From assembly GCA_002343325.1 (NCBI GenBank), contig DDSG01000053.1, positions 1,340 to 15,300 on the forward strand: a stretch of DNA of 13,961 bases, in the 5' to 3' direction. The translations under genes and the position numbers were made by a program. Position 1 is the stretch's first letter, and the number at the start of each line of letters is the position of its first letter. Below are positions 1 to 7,110 of the stretch, piece by piece. This stretch comes from Phycisphaerales bacterium UBA2396 (lineage in GTDB: Bacteria; Planctomycetota; Phycisphaerae; Phycisphaerales; UBA1924). The notes under the pieces were generated by a model, which was not told the DNA's origin, ran no database searches, and saw nothing but the letters and a program-made list of their open reading frames with translations.

Positions 1-148
1 GGGGCGGGGGGGGGGGGGGCTGGAGGGCGATGGGTTCCAGATGCCGGGTACATTTCTGGTGAGCAAGGGCGAGATCGTGCGGGCGTCGCCCGCGAAGACT
101 GCGGCGGATCGGGTCGACCTGGAGGGCATGTCGTGCGCAATTGGATGA
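1..148 (+). CDS. C-terminal end of an AhpC/TSA-like (redoxin-fold) protein, partial
   Basis: The open frame enters from the left edge and stops at TGA 146-148. The visible residues include DGFQMPGTFLVSKGEIVRA and a tail with TAADR. A buried Pro-Gly-x-Phe-hydrophobic strand followed by a Gly-Glu-Ile-Val-Arg turn is typical of the last strands of peroxiredoxin-like AhpC/TSA proteins, which reduce peroxides or act as thiol oxidoreductases. The catalytic cysteine region lies outside the window, so activity cannot be judged. The gene overlaps the next one, which suggests one transcript and coupled translation. A run of fourteen Gs lies inside this frame at 6-19 and reads as a Gly-rich stretch. Family assignment is inferred from a short C-terminal piece only. 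Confidence 0.6.
   Translation, partial: GRGGGGLEGDGFQMPGTFLVSKGEIVRASPAKTAADRVDLEGMSCAIG
6..19 (+). repeat. G14 homopolymer inside a coding frame
   Basis: Fourteen consecutive G residues lie in the frame of the partial redoxin-like gene. A tract of this length can slip during replication and switch a gene on and off. It is also a typical place for sequencing or assembly error, all the more because it lies at the edge of the window. Confidence 0.9.
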
Positions 149-726
149 AGTCGTGGCGTGGTTTGGCGGTGGTGGGCGTGGCTGCGGCGGGCGCGGCGAT
201 CGGCGGCGGGATGCTGCTGTCGGGCGGGTGCGCGTCGGCGATCAAGGTTGATCCGCAGTCGGTGATCGGTCAGCGGTTCCCGACGGTGCGCGGCGAGGGG
301 CTTGACGGGAAGAAGTGGACGCTGCCGGAGGACCTCAAGGGCAAGCCCGCGGTGATTTTCGTGGGGTACAAGCAGTTCACGCAGTTTGATATCGATCGGT
401 GGATGATCGCGCTGGACATGCTGGGAACGCCGGCGGCGATCTACGAGATTCCGACCATCGCGGGGATGGTGCCGGGCATGTTCGCGAACCAGATCGATGA
501 CGGGATGCGCAAGGGGATTCCGCGGGAGCTGTGGTCGGCGGTGATCACGGTGTACGGTGACGCGGAGAAGATTGAGGCGTTCACGGGGACGGAGAACCCG
601 ATGCCGTCGCGCGTGCTGCTGCTGGACGCGGAGGGGCGTGTGGTGTGGTTCCACGACCGCGGGTTCGGGCCGCAGTTCGCGAAGGAGCTCGATGCGGCGG
701 TTCGGCGTCTGCCGGCGGGCGGCTGA
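133..726 (+). CDS. ATP10-like thioredoxin-fold lipoprotein
   Basis: The 197-residue product has a basic N-terminus, a hydrophobic stretch at about 11-30 and Cys33 in LLSGGC, so it is probably an exported lipoprotein, although the lipobox is imperfect. The rest resembles the thioredoxin-like fold of the ATP10 family, known from mitochondrial F0-ATPase assembly factors: YEIPTI at 104-109, DGMRKGIP at 123-130, ITVYGD at 138-143 and VLLLDAEGRVVW at 161-172. It has no CxxC and no cysteine other than the one to be lipidated, so redox catalysis is unlikely. The GTG start at 133 has GGAGGG (121-126) six bases upstream. An alternative ATG at 145 forms an ATGA overlap with the stop of the gene before it. 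Either start implies translational coupling to the redoxin-like gene. Its function here is unknown; the ATP10 relation is from motif memory. Confidence 0.75.
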   Translation: MRNWMKSWRGLAVVGVAAAGAAIGGGMLLSGGCASAIKVDPQSVIGQRFPTVRGEGLDGKKWTLPEDLKGKPAVIFVGYKQFTQFDIDRWMIALDMLGTPAAIYEIPTIAGMVPGMFANQIDDGMRKGIPRELWSAVITVYGDAEKIEAFTGTENPMPSRVLLLDAEGRVVWFHDRGFGPQFAKELDAAVRRLPAGG

Positions 727-738
727 GCGAGGTGGGGA

Positions 739-1299
739 TTATCGGGCGTGGGCGACCAGAAGAATCGGAGCGGGCTCGGAGGCTTGGGCCGGGGGCACGC
801 GCGAGGGCGACGGGCCGACCGAGGACCTGGGCGACACCCCCATCAGGGCGGCGAGGTTGTCGCGTCGGTAGGCGAAGATGTGCTCGAGGTCGCGGGTGAC
901 GAAGAGCCTGCGGGCGATCTCGCCGAGTGGGCCGAAGGGGACGCGGTAGCGGACGGTGTCGATCATGCGGGTGCCGCCGCCGAGGTGGTCGGGGACGGGG
1001 AAGAACTCGTGGGTGTGGTGCCACAAGGCGTAGGGGCCTTTGAGCTGTTCATCCACAAAGGAGTGTGGGGGGTTCCAGTCGGCGATGCGGGTTCGCCAGC
1101 GGATGGGGATGCCGTGGAGGCGGATCTGGTAGTCGATGAGGCTGCCCTTGGCGAGGGAGATGGGCATCGGGGTGATGATGGAGAAATTGAGCCAGGGGGG
1201 TGTGATGCGTTCGAGGTTGGCGGCGTCGGCGAAGAAGGCGAAGACGCGATCGAGGGGGAGAGGGATGACGAAGTCGGAGATGAGTCTGTGTTCGGGCAT
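739..1299 (-). CDS. SRPBCC (START/polyketide-cyclase-like) family protein
   Basis: The 186-residue cytosolic protein has the classic SRPBCC opening: a strand followed by DRVFAFFADAANLERITPPW (about 17-36). Further strands match the fold, with GTRMIDTVRYRVPFGPLG (about 107-124) and a C-terminal helix with DLEHIFAYRRDNL. The fold forms a deep hydrophobic cavity that binds lipids or other small ligands; members close to this one are mostly uncharacterised and sit in genomes as stand-alone genes. A Pro/Ser-rich tail of about 30 residues follows the domain. The ATG start has no clear ribosome binding site upstream. The gene converges on the ATP10-like gene with only 12 bases between the stop codons, leaving no room for a terminator. 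The ligand cannot be predicted. Confidence 0.85.
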   Translation of the reverse strand: MPEHRLISDFVIPLPLDRVFAFFADAANLERITPPWLNFSIITPMPISLAKGSLIDYQIRLHGIPIRWRTRIADWNPPHSFVDEQLKGPYALWHHTHEFFPVPDHLGGGTRMIDTVRYRVPFGPLGEIARRLFVTRDLEHIFAYRRDNLAALMGVSPRSSVGPSPSRVPPAQASEPAPILLVAHAR

Positions 1300-1498
1300 G
1301 GCTGGTGTGTGTTCGTATCGGAGGCGTGGGCCGATGCGTGCGGAGGGGAGGCCGCGGATTTCAAGTGGATGGGTGAGATCGGGCCGATAGGCGGGGAGTC
1401 CCGGATACCCTCACGAGGAGGACGGGCGGCGGAGCCGCTCGGAACGAGGACAGCCCCGCCTGGCGAAACGCCATGGCGGAATGCAAGCGGAGGCGAGC
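1300..1498. promoter_or_regulatory. divergent intergenic region between SRPBCC and bactofilin genes
   Basis: This 199-base region must hold promoters for both flanking genes, but no convincing -35/-10 pair is visible. GATAGG at 1385-1390 and TACCCT at 1406-1411 are weak -10 candidates on the + strand. Just before the bactofilin start, TGGCG (1461-1465), CGCCA (1469-1473) and TGGCG (1474-1478) are arranged so that the middle element could pair with either neighbour. No small gene is convincing here. Confidence 0.35.
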
Positions 1499-1972
1499 AT
1501 GCCCAGTGAAGAGAACAATGTGACGGTGATCGCCCGGGACGCGAAGTTCAAGGGCGAGTTGGTGCTTGAGCAGTCGGTGAAGATCCACGGGAGCTTCGAA
1601 GGCCGCATTGCGAGCCAGGGCGAGATCCACGTGGCGGAGGGTGCGGGGTGCAAGGCGTCGCTCGAGGCGCGTTCGGTGATCATCGACGGGAATGTCGAGG
1701 GCGACATTCTGGCGCGTGAGCGTCTGACGCTTTCGGGCAAGGCCCGCGTGAAGGGTGACATCACGGCGGCGGCGATCATCGTGGCGGAGGGAGCGACGTA
1801 CAGCGGGCAGTGCAAGGTGGGCCCGCAGGCGCCGCGTGGGGAGGACACGGACGTTGAGGTGAAGCCCCGCGTGCAGCGGTTGCAGAACATGAACGGGCCG
1901 GCTCCGGCGACGACGGCGGGGACGACCCCGACGCCCTCGTGGCTGCAGCCGCCTAAGCCGGCGAATCACTGA
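1499..1972 (+). CDS. bactofilin (polymer-forming cytoskeletal protein)
   Basis: The 157-residue protein is a bactofilin: a short N-terminal tail, then a right-handed beta-helix of short hydrophobic repeats, as in VIARDAKFKGELVLEQSV, SFEGRIASQGEIHVAEGA, VIIDGNVEGDILARERLTL and RVKGDITAAAIIVAEGA. The last turns end near YSGQC, and a Pro/Thr-rich tail of about 45 residues follows. Bactofilins polymerise without nucleotide into membrane-associated filaments and organise cell-wall enzymes, stalks or division proteins. The ATG at 1499 is preferred over the one at 1481 because GGAGG (1489-1493) lies five bases upstream and bactofilins usually begin just before the first beta strand. No M23 peptidase or other usual partner gene is beside it. 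A strong terminator follows about 130 bases downstream. Confidence 0.93.
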   Translation: MPSEENNVTVIARDAKFKGELVLEQSVKIHGSFEGRIASQGEIHVAEGAGCKASLEARSVIIDGNVEGDILARERLTLSGKARVKGDITAAAIIVAEGATYSGQCKVGPQAPRGEDTDVEVKPRVQRLQNMNGPAPATTAGTTPTPSWLQPPKPANH

Positions 1973-2100
1973 ACGAGGCTACGGACTGAACGCAGCGGCG
2001 GCCTGCGCGGAGACGCGCGGTGCGCCGAGTGGTGTGAAGTGGTGCGTGGGACGGCGGGGCGGATCAGGGACCTCTCCGCCGCCCGGTGGGTACCAAGGAA

Positions 2101-2141
2101 CGGGCGTTGCCCCCGCGCGGGGCGACGCCCGTCCTCTTTTT
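2101..2141 (+). terminator. Rho-independent terminator after the bactofilin gene
   Basis: A 13-base stem (2101-2113 with 2119-2131, 12 of 13 paired) with a 5-base loop is followed by TCCTC and then five Ts at 2137-2141. It lies about 130 bases past the bactofilin stop, in the same orientation. The stretch between the stop and this hairpin holds no gene; it contains one weaker GC-rich hairpin (GGCGGA/TCCGCC) near 2055-2080. Confidence 0.85.
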
Positions 2142-2144
2142 CGG

Positions 2145-2150
2145 TAGAAT
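2145..2150 (+). promoter_or_regulatory. -10-like box TAGAAT for the DUF3568-like lipoprotein gene
   Basis: TAGAAT differs from the TATAAT consensus at one position and starts just three bases after the terminator T-run. It would give a leader of roughly 35 bases carrying the AAGGAGG ribosome binding site at 2178-2184. No good -35 is present, because that position falls inside the terminator stem. Confidence 0.5.
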
Positions 2151-2192
2151 CGTGGTGCGTCGAGGGGCTTGGCGGGCAAGGAGGCGACACCG

Positions 2193-2579
2193 ATGATGAA
2201 GCAAGCAGCGGTCGTGGCGGTGGTGGTGATGGCGGGCGTGCTGTCTGGGTGCACGAGCACGCAGCCGGCGTCCGGGGCGACGGGCGAGGTTCGGACGAAC
2301 GAGGTGACGGGGAACGTGGGGACGCTGGCGGAGGCCGGGCTCGATCGCACGATGGAGGCGGCCCGCAAGGCGGTGTCGGCGCTTCAGTTCACGACGAAGA
2401 AGGACGCGAAGGATGCGCTCAAGGGCGTGATCGAGGCGACGACGGCGGACGACAAGAGCGTGACGATCACGGTGACGAAGGTGAGCGAGAACACGTCGCA
2501 GGTGGACGTGAGCGCGGGGCCGCTGAACAAGGGCCTGGCGCAGACGGTGATGTCGAAGATCCGTGAGTCGCTGAAGTAA
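2193..2579 (+). CDS. small DUF3568-like lipoprotein
   Basis: The 128-residue product begins with MMKQ, a hydrophobic stretch of about 12 residues and the lipobox VLSGC, so Cys20 is the likely lipidated residue. A Ser/Thr/Gly linker precedes a helix with ALDRTMEAARKAVSALQF-like spacing. A strand region with SVTITVTKVSENTSQVDVSA and a final helix LAQTVMSKIRESLK follow. This layout (A-helix, beta hairpin with a Thr-x-Val pattern, C-terminal helix) matches the DUF3568 family of small envelope lipoproteins, whose role is unknown. The ATG at 2193 follows AAGGAGG (2178-2184) with eight bases between, and is preferred over an upstream TTG. The gene stands alone, with a terminator before it and a hairpin after it. 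Confidence 0.8.
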   Translation: MMKQAAVVAVVVMAGVLSGCTSTQPASGATGEVRTNEVTGNVGTLAEAGLDRTMEAARKAVSALQFTTKKDAKDALKGVIEATTADDKSVTITVTKVSENTSQVDVSAGPLNKGLAQTVMSKIRESLK

Positions 2580-2610
2580 GCGTGCGTCACAGAACGACGA
2601 ACAGGGCCAA

Positions 2611-2653
2611 CCCGCCCGGCACGCCGTGATCGGCGTTCGGGGCGGGGCGCTTT
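2611..2653. terminator. hairpin between convergent lipoprotein and FHA genes, possible bidirectional terminator
   Basis: Positions 2611-2626 and 2631-2646 form a 16-base stem with 14 pairs and a TGAT loop, placed in the 99-base gap between two converging genes. Only three Ts follow on the + strand and there is little U-run on the other strand, so termination may be weak or need Rho. Confidence 0.5.
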
Positions 2654-2678
2654 GGTGTGCGCCGCGGCAATCAGGACA

Positions 2679-3212
2679 TCAGAGCTTGGGGGCTTCGTCG
2701 TCTTTGTTGTCGAGGAAGTCAAAGTCCCATTCGCTGGAGGAATCGGCGTCGGGGTCGTCGCCCGGGGTGCCTTCGGAGGAGGGCTTCTTCGGGACGGCAA
2801 CGGGCTTGGCGGCGTTCTTGCCGGCGGTGCCGACGGCGTGCCCGGCGCTGCTGGGCGAGGGGCCGGCGGGTGAGACGGCGCCGTTCTTGAGGGCGGCGTT
2901 GCCGTCGACGGAGGCGGGGTTGCCGTCGACCCGAACGACGAAGACGAAGGAGCCGACGGCGATGAGGTCGCCCGCGGCGAGGTCGGCCTGGCTGATGCGT
3001 CGGCGGTTGACGTAGGTGCCGTTGGAGGAGCCGAGGTCCTTGATGGTGAGCCTGGCGTCGTCGGCGAAGATCTCGCAGTGCTGGCGGGAGACGGAGGAGG
3101 AGTTGATGCGGAGGGAGCAGGACTCCTGACGCCCGATCAGCACGTGCGGGCGCTTGATCGGGATCTCGTGGGTCGAACCATCCGGGCGAACGAGTACGAG
3201 GGCTGCCTGCAC
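2679..3212 (-). CDS. FHA domain protein
   Basis: The 177-residue cytosolic protein carries one complete FHA domain at about residues 1-100: strand VLVRPDG, then VLIGRQESCSLRI with the GR pair, SSSVSRQHCEI with the SxxH motif, and DLGSSNGTYVNRRRI with the SNGT motif. These residues bind phosphothreonine peptides, so the protein probably reads out a Ser/Thr kinase; no kinase gene is in the window. The remaining 75 residues are Ala/Pro/Ser-rich and end in an acidic, aromatic tail with SEWDFDFLDN. The frame stays open far upstream over the HemW gene, but the GTG at 3212 fits best: GGAAAGG lies eight bases before it and the FHA fold begins at once. It diverges from HemW by 49 bases. Confidence 0.88.
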   Translation of the reverse strand: MQAALVLVRPDGSTHEIPIKRPHVLIGRQESCSLRINSSSVSRQHCEIFADDARLTIKDLGSSNGTYVNRRRISQADLAAGDLIAVGSFVFVVRVDGNPASVDGNAALKNGAVSPAGPSPSSAGHAVGTAGKNAAKPVAVPKKPSSEGTPGDDPDADSSSEWDFDFLDNKDDEAPKL

Positions 3213-3261
3213 GTCACTATCCTTTCCAGGAGCGGCGCTGCCGCGGGGAGGATTCCCGTCC

Positions 3262-4593
3262 GTGAAGAAGCAGAATACGACGATTCCGATCCTCGGGCAA
3301 CGGCAGTCGTCGGCGCACCCCTTGTCGAGGGCGGGGGGTGGCACGGGCGTCAGAGCGAACGACGGGGCGGGCGAGGGCGGCGAGCCGGGGGGCGTTGGCG
3401 ACGGGGCGGTGGGGCTTTCGGCGAGCCGGTCGCTGTACATCCACGTGCCGTTTTGCTTCCACAAGTGCCATTACTGCGATTTTTACTCGATCGTGGACGC
3501 TCGGGATCGTCAGGGGGAGTTCGTGGAGCGGCTGATCCGGGAGCTGAGGGGGTTGTCGGGGTGGGCGCGTGGAGAGCCTCTGCGGACGATTTTCGTGGGC
3601 GGGGGCACGCCGAGCTTGTTGAGGCCGGACTTGTGGCGGCGGCTGCTGGGGGCGCTCGGGGAGTTGTTTGACCTTGGGGAGATCCGGAGCGGCCGTGGGG
3701 AGTTCACGGTGGAGTGCAACCCGGAGACGGTGACGGCGGAGCTGGCGGGGGTGCTGCGCGAGGGAGGCGTGGACCGGGCGAGCGTCGGTGCGCAGTCGTT
3801 TGATCCGAGGCACCTGAAGACGCTCGAACGCTGGCACGACCCGGAGAATGTGGGGCGTTCGCTCGACGTGCTGCGCGGAGCGGGGATCGCGCGGACGTCG
3901 ATCGATCTGATTTTCGGGATTCCGGGGCAGACGGCGGCGGATTGGCGGGAGGATCTGTCGCGGGCGTTATCGCTGGGGCTCTCGCACCTCTCGTGCTACA
4001 ACCTGACGTACGAGCCGAACACGGCGATGACCAAACGGCTTTCGCTGGGGCATTTCGAGGCGGCGGAAGAGGACGTTGAGCTGGAGATGTTCGCGGACAC
4101 CGCGCGGATGCTCGGCGGGGCGGGGCTCGCGCGGTATGAGATCAGCAACTTCGCGGTGCGCGGGCAGGAATCGAGGCACAACCTGGCGTATTGGCGGCAG
4201 GAGCAGTGGCTGGCGGCGGGGCCTTCGGCGAGCGGGCACGTGGGCGGGTGGCGGTGGAAGAACGTGGCGAGGCTGGATGACTATTTGAACGGGGAGGATG
4301 GGGCGGGGCTGCCGCCGGCGGTGGATGTGGAGGGGCCGGATGTTGCGCGGGCGTTGCGTGAGCGGCTGATGACGGGGGTGCGATTGGCGGAGGGGCTGGA
4401 CGCGGCGGAGATGCTGGGGCGGGCCCGGGCGGTGGGCGGCTCACAGGCCGAGGACCGGCTGGCGGTGGCGGTGGAGAAGCTGCGGCGGGAAGGGTTGCTG
4501 GAGGCGGAGGGGCCTTGGCGGCTGACGGAGGCGGGCGTGCTGCTGGCGAATCGTGCGGCGACGGCGCTGATGGACGCGATCGACGAGGGATAG
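3262..4593 (+). CDS. hemW: radical SAM heme chaperone HemW
   Basis: The 443-residue product has the radical-SAM core with CFHKCHYCDF: Cys65, Cys69 and Cys72 (CxxxCxxC) bind the 4Fe-4S cluster, and Phe follows where true HemN oxidases have a further Cys. Also present are GGGTPSLL (about 113-120), VECNPETV, the stretch SVGAQSFDPRHLKTLERWHD, and IFGIPGQT. SNFA with HNLAYW and the C-terminal HemN_C winged-helix region complete the family. HemW binds heme and delivers it to target proteins; it is not the coproporphyrinogen oxidase. The GTG at 3262 has GGGGAGGA nine bases upstream but gives a Gly-rich extension of about 50 residues; the GTG at 3409 would give the usual short N-terminus but lacks a ribosome binding site. 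The start is therefore uncertain. Confidence 0.93.
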   Translation: MKKQNTTIPILGQRQSSAHPLSRAGGGTGVRANDGAGEGGEPGGVGDGAVGLSASRSLYIHVPFCFHKCHYCDFYSIVDARDRQGEFVERLIRELRGLSGWARGEPLRTIFVGGGTPSLLRPDLWRRLLGALGELFDLGEIRSGRGEFTVECNPETVTAELAGVLREGGVDRASVGAQSFDPRHLKTLERWHDPENVGRSLDVLRGAGIARTSIDLIFGIPGQTAADWREDLSRALSLGLSHLSCYNLTYEPNTAMTKRLSLGHFEAAEEDVELEMFADTARMLGGAGLARYEISNFAVRGQESRHNLAYWRQEQWLAAGPSASGHVGGWRWKNVARLDDYLNGEDGAGLPPAVDVEGPDVARALRERLMTGVRLAEGLDAAEMLGRARAVGGSQAEDRLAVAVEKLRREGLLEAEGPWRLTEAGVLLANRAATALMDAIDEG

Positions 4594-4650
4594 CCGCCGG
4601 GCCCGAGCGTGGGCTTCGTGCGGCTGGTGCGGTGCGTGTTGGACGGAAGA

Positions 4651-5949
<1,299 letters not shown>

Positions 5950-6078
5950 GGGTGTCTCCGGGGGGGGTGCGGGATGGCTGAAAGCGGCCTGTTCGGGCCG
6001 CGGGAGGGGACGATAGGTCGGCGGTGGCGGGATCGGGAGGAAGCGGTGTACGCTTATGTGGAACGGAGACCGACGCGC

Positions 6079-6822
6079 ATGCCGATGACCGCCGAGGGAT
6101 TTGCGGACCGAATCGCGGTGTTGCTGGCTGACCTTCAACAGCAGGGCGGCCGAGTGGCGTCGTTGGTGGAGCTGGCGTTTGAGTCGGTGTTCGCGGGGGA
6201 CCACTCGCGGGCGGCGTCGGTGGAGAAGCTGGACGACGCGATCGACACGGCGGACGTGGCGTTGGAGCGGGCGTGCGTGGGTCTCTTGACGGAGGCGGCG
6301 AGTGCCGGGGCGAGCCTTGGGGAGGCGCAGCTCCGCGAGGTGCTGACGATCGCGAAGATCAACAACGAGCTGGAACGGATCGCCGACGCCGGGGTGGACG
6401 TGGCGGAGCTGGTGGGCGAGCCCCTGTGCGGACCGACGGGGAAGGCTGGGGCTGTGGGTGGTGTGGTGGGCGGGGGCCCGTGTCCGGACACGTTCCGGGT
6501 GATGGCGAACAGCGTGATCGGGATCCTTCGGGACACGAACCTGGCGGTGAGCCGCGGGGACGCGGCGCTGGCGAAGGTGGTTCTTCAGAGCCAGCACGCG
6601 GTGACGTCGTTCAAGGCGGCGATCCTGAAAGACGCGGAGCAGCGGATCGCGAAGGGTCAGATGACGGTGGAGCTGGCGTTCCGGCTGCACGAGGTGGGGA
6701 GCCAGTGCGAGCTGATCGCGGACCACTGCACGAACATCGCCGAACAGGTGATCTATGCCAAGTCGGGGGCGATCGTGCGGCACATGACGCACAAGTGGGT
6801 CGAGCTGCCGATCCGCGGATGA
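6079..6822 (+). CDS. PhoU-like domain protein
   Basis: The 247-residue, almost wholly helical protein has two three-helix bundles with the PhoU metal-binding pattern: NNELERIADAGVDVAE in the first half and ELIADHCTNIAEQVIY near the end, each with the ExxxD arrangement. A Gly-rich linker at about 125-140 (GVVGGG) separates the bundles. PhoU proteins bind Mn or Fe clusters and damp the PstSCAB/PhoR phosphate response, but many PhoU-domain proteins have other partners. No pst, phoB or phoR gene is in the window, so the link to phosphate is only a family inference. The ATG at 6079 has GGAG ten bases upstream; ATG 6085 is also possible. It diverges from enolase over a 129-base gap in which TACGCT (about 6047-6052) is a weak -10 candidate. 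Confidence 0.85.
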   Translation: MPMTAEGFADRIAVLLADLQQQGGRVASLVELAFESVFAGDHSRAASVEKLDDAIDTADVALERACVGLLTEAASAGASLGEAQLREVLTIAKINNELERIADAGVDVAELVGEPLCGPTGKAGAVGGVVGGGPCPDTFRVMANSVIGILRDTNLAVSRGDAALAKVVLQSQHAVTSFKAAILKDAEQRIAKGQMTVELAFRLHEVGSQCELIADHCTNIAEQVIYAKSGAIVRHMTHKWVELPIRG

Positions 6823-7110
6823 TCGTGGCGGGCATGACCTAAGACCATGCGCTGAGTGGACTTGCGATCGCCTTGCCGCCACGTGGGTGATGATTGTCAA
6901 TCGGGCTCGTCCGGGCACGACTTTCGAGGGTGCGCAACCTATACTCAAACAGGTCTCGGCCACGTTCTGTTGGGCCCAAGTCGGAAAGAGACCTTCGTGT
7001 GTACGACATCATCACCTTCGCGAGGGCGCCCACGCGGGTGGTATGCGGTCAGTCTCCGGGACGCACGCATGAGAGGCGTGCGGCGGGCGTCGAAGAAAGG
7101 AAAGAGGAAC
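6823..7110 (+). promoter_or_regulatory. promoter and structured leader of the DUF11 lipoprotein gene
   Basis: TATACT at 6940-6945 is the best -10 in this 288-base gap; no matching -35 is seen. Transcription would begin near 6951-6953, about 160 bases before the ATG. Two hairpins follow. AGGTCTC (6951-6957) pairs perfectly with GAGACCT (6988-6994), with GGCC/GGCC pairing inside, right at the predicted 5' end. CGCACGC (7062-7068) pairs with GCGTGCG (7076-7082) shortly before the purine-rich ribosome binding site at 7094-7108. Upstream, CGTGGCGG (6824-6831) and CCGCCACG (6876-6883) form an imperfectly explained inverted repeat just after the PhoU-like stop; it lacks a T-run. No gene is evident in the gap. 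Confidence 0.5.

Noticed and set aside
748..1509. Open frame of 253 codons antisense to the SRPBCC gene
   Set aside because: The SRPBCC frame has clear family motifs; the antisense product is Gly/Asp/Glu-rich without them.
3262..4593. Oxygen-independent coproporphyrinogen III oxidase HemN
   Set aside because: The cluster motif is CxxxCxxC followed by Asp-Phe, without the extra Cys of HemN, and the HNLAYW region is that of HemW.
5950..6963. Open extension of the enolase frame upstream of its ATG, 338 codons across the PhoU-like gene
   Set aside because: The added sequence is Arg/His/Pro-rich shadow of the PhoU-like gene. Enolase's conserved N-terminus begins at ATG 5949 with a ribosome binding site.
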